Origin: CAYTGM01 sp964437365
GTDB taxonomy: Bacteria; Sumerlaeota; Sumerlaeia; SLMS01
DNA length: 62,156 bases
NCBI GenBank assembly: GCA_964437365.1
Contig: CAYTGM010000029.1
Coordinates: 1 to 62,156 of the forward strand
Reading direction: 5' to 3'
Position numbers and translations under genes: made by a program. Under the pieces are notes generated by a model. The model did no database searches, was not told the DNA's origin, and saw only the letters and a list, made by a program, of their open reading frames with translations. Shown piece after piece: positions 61,732-62,156 of this stretch (position 1 is its first letter; each line of letters begins with the position of its first letter).

Positions 61732-62156
61732 AGTAAGAACCTGACCGGAGAATTTTACTCTCCCACAATTTTCAAAACGTTAGGAATCACTACAGACGGA
61801 AGCAAGAGCAAGATGTCTTCAAAGCGATCTCCGTCCTTGCAACTTATAAAAACAGTTAACCAAAATGGAACATACAGCACTATCCACAGTACATACATTC
61901 TTCGAAACGGAATTGATCGTATATACACCTTGCAACTGCTCTGAGTTTACTCGAAGCTGAAATTCGAGGACCATGAGATTCTGGAGAATAAATGGGGAAT
62001 GGGTGCTCCGAATTGCTGAACTCCTAAAACCACCGGACAGACCTCCCAAGGAGCACTCAAACCGACCTCAATTGAGACCCTCGCCTGGTTCCTACTCTTT
62101 CTCGAGATATAACCGATTGTTGTGGATGAGTGGTAAGAGGCACCCATTTGATTAGG
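61732..62156. other. Right end without a gene
   Basis: These 425 bases hold only short open frames on both strands, none with a domain or ribosome site. The pncB promoter should lie in the first part. The last 200 bases may be upstream sequence of a gene outside the window. Confidence 0.5.

Overview
The window is a 62-kb piece of a bacterial chromosome, dense in genes, with no plasmid, phage, transposon or CRISPR signature. The organism is probably a Gram-negative heterotroph: there are lipoprotein and signal-peptide proteins, an O-antigen-ligase-like protein and a TolB-like beta-propeller protein. Two large membrane Ser/Thr kinases, one paired with an ECF-like sigma factor, an alpha-galactosidase with an NPCBM domain, and a Leptospira-like citramalate synthase suggest the PVC superphylum or another deep lineage of similar habits. 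The sequence alone does not place it further. Many genes overlap by 4 bases (ATGA), so translational coupling is common. Several transcription units end in exact 7-10 bp hairpins.

Left part (1-10.9 kb): about 1.3 kb without a convincing gene, a secreted N-acetylmuramoyl-L-alanine amidase with a golvesin-like C-terminal domain, then a three-gene envelope cluster (membrane-anchored beta-propeller protein, TPR protein, very long exported protein of CarboxypepD_reg-like repeats), and a polytopic GT-C-like membrane protein. A tRNA-Arg(TCT) follows.

Ureide region (11.1-23.1 kb): eight minus-strand genes (aminotransferase, allantoate amidohydrolase, ureidoglycine aminohydrolase, ureidoglycolate amidohydrolase, flavin monooxygenase, allantoinase, OHCU decarboxylase, HIU hydrolase) are divergent from a three-gene plus-strand xanthine dehydrogenase operon. 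Together they can take xanthine through urate, allantoin, allantoate, ureidoglycine and ureidoglycolate to glyoxylate and then glycine, releasing all four purine nitrogens. This is the plant-type route. The flavin monooxygenase is the best candidate for the urate-oxidising step, because no classical uricase is present.

Signalling and envelope (23.3-41.9 kb): a 1173-residue receptor-like kinase with a SPOR/CARDB-like exterior and an adjoining sigma factor; a 960-bp gene-free stretch with a perfect 17-bp inverted repeat; a GNAT acetyltransferase; a SpoIID-like protein; the citramalate synthase, a small conserved protein, an O-antigen-ligase/TPR protein and homoserine kinase in one coupled run; a second membrane kinase followed by a class-A-beta-lactamase-like lipoprotein; and a GH27 alpha-galactosidase.

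Right part (42.0-62.2 kb): a KamA-family lysine 2,3-aminomutase divergent from a class III aminotransferase and the two subunits of a 3-oxoacid CoA-transferase. I suggest these form a lysine (beta-amino acid) catabolic route that differs from the classical one. After this come signal peptidase I with an unusual Ca-loop-like insertion, glycogen phosphorylase, an unknown membrane protein, aconitase, a TlpA-like thioredoxin, glutaminyl-tRNA synthetase and an NAD-salvage operon (pncB-nadE-pncA).
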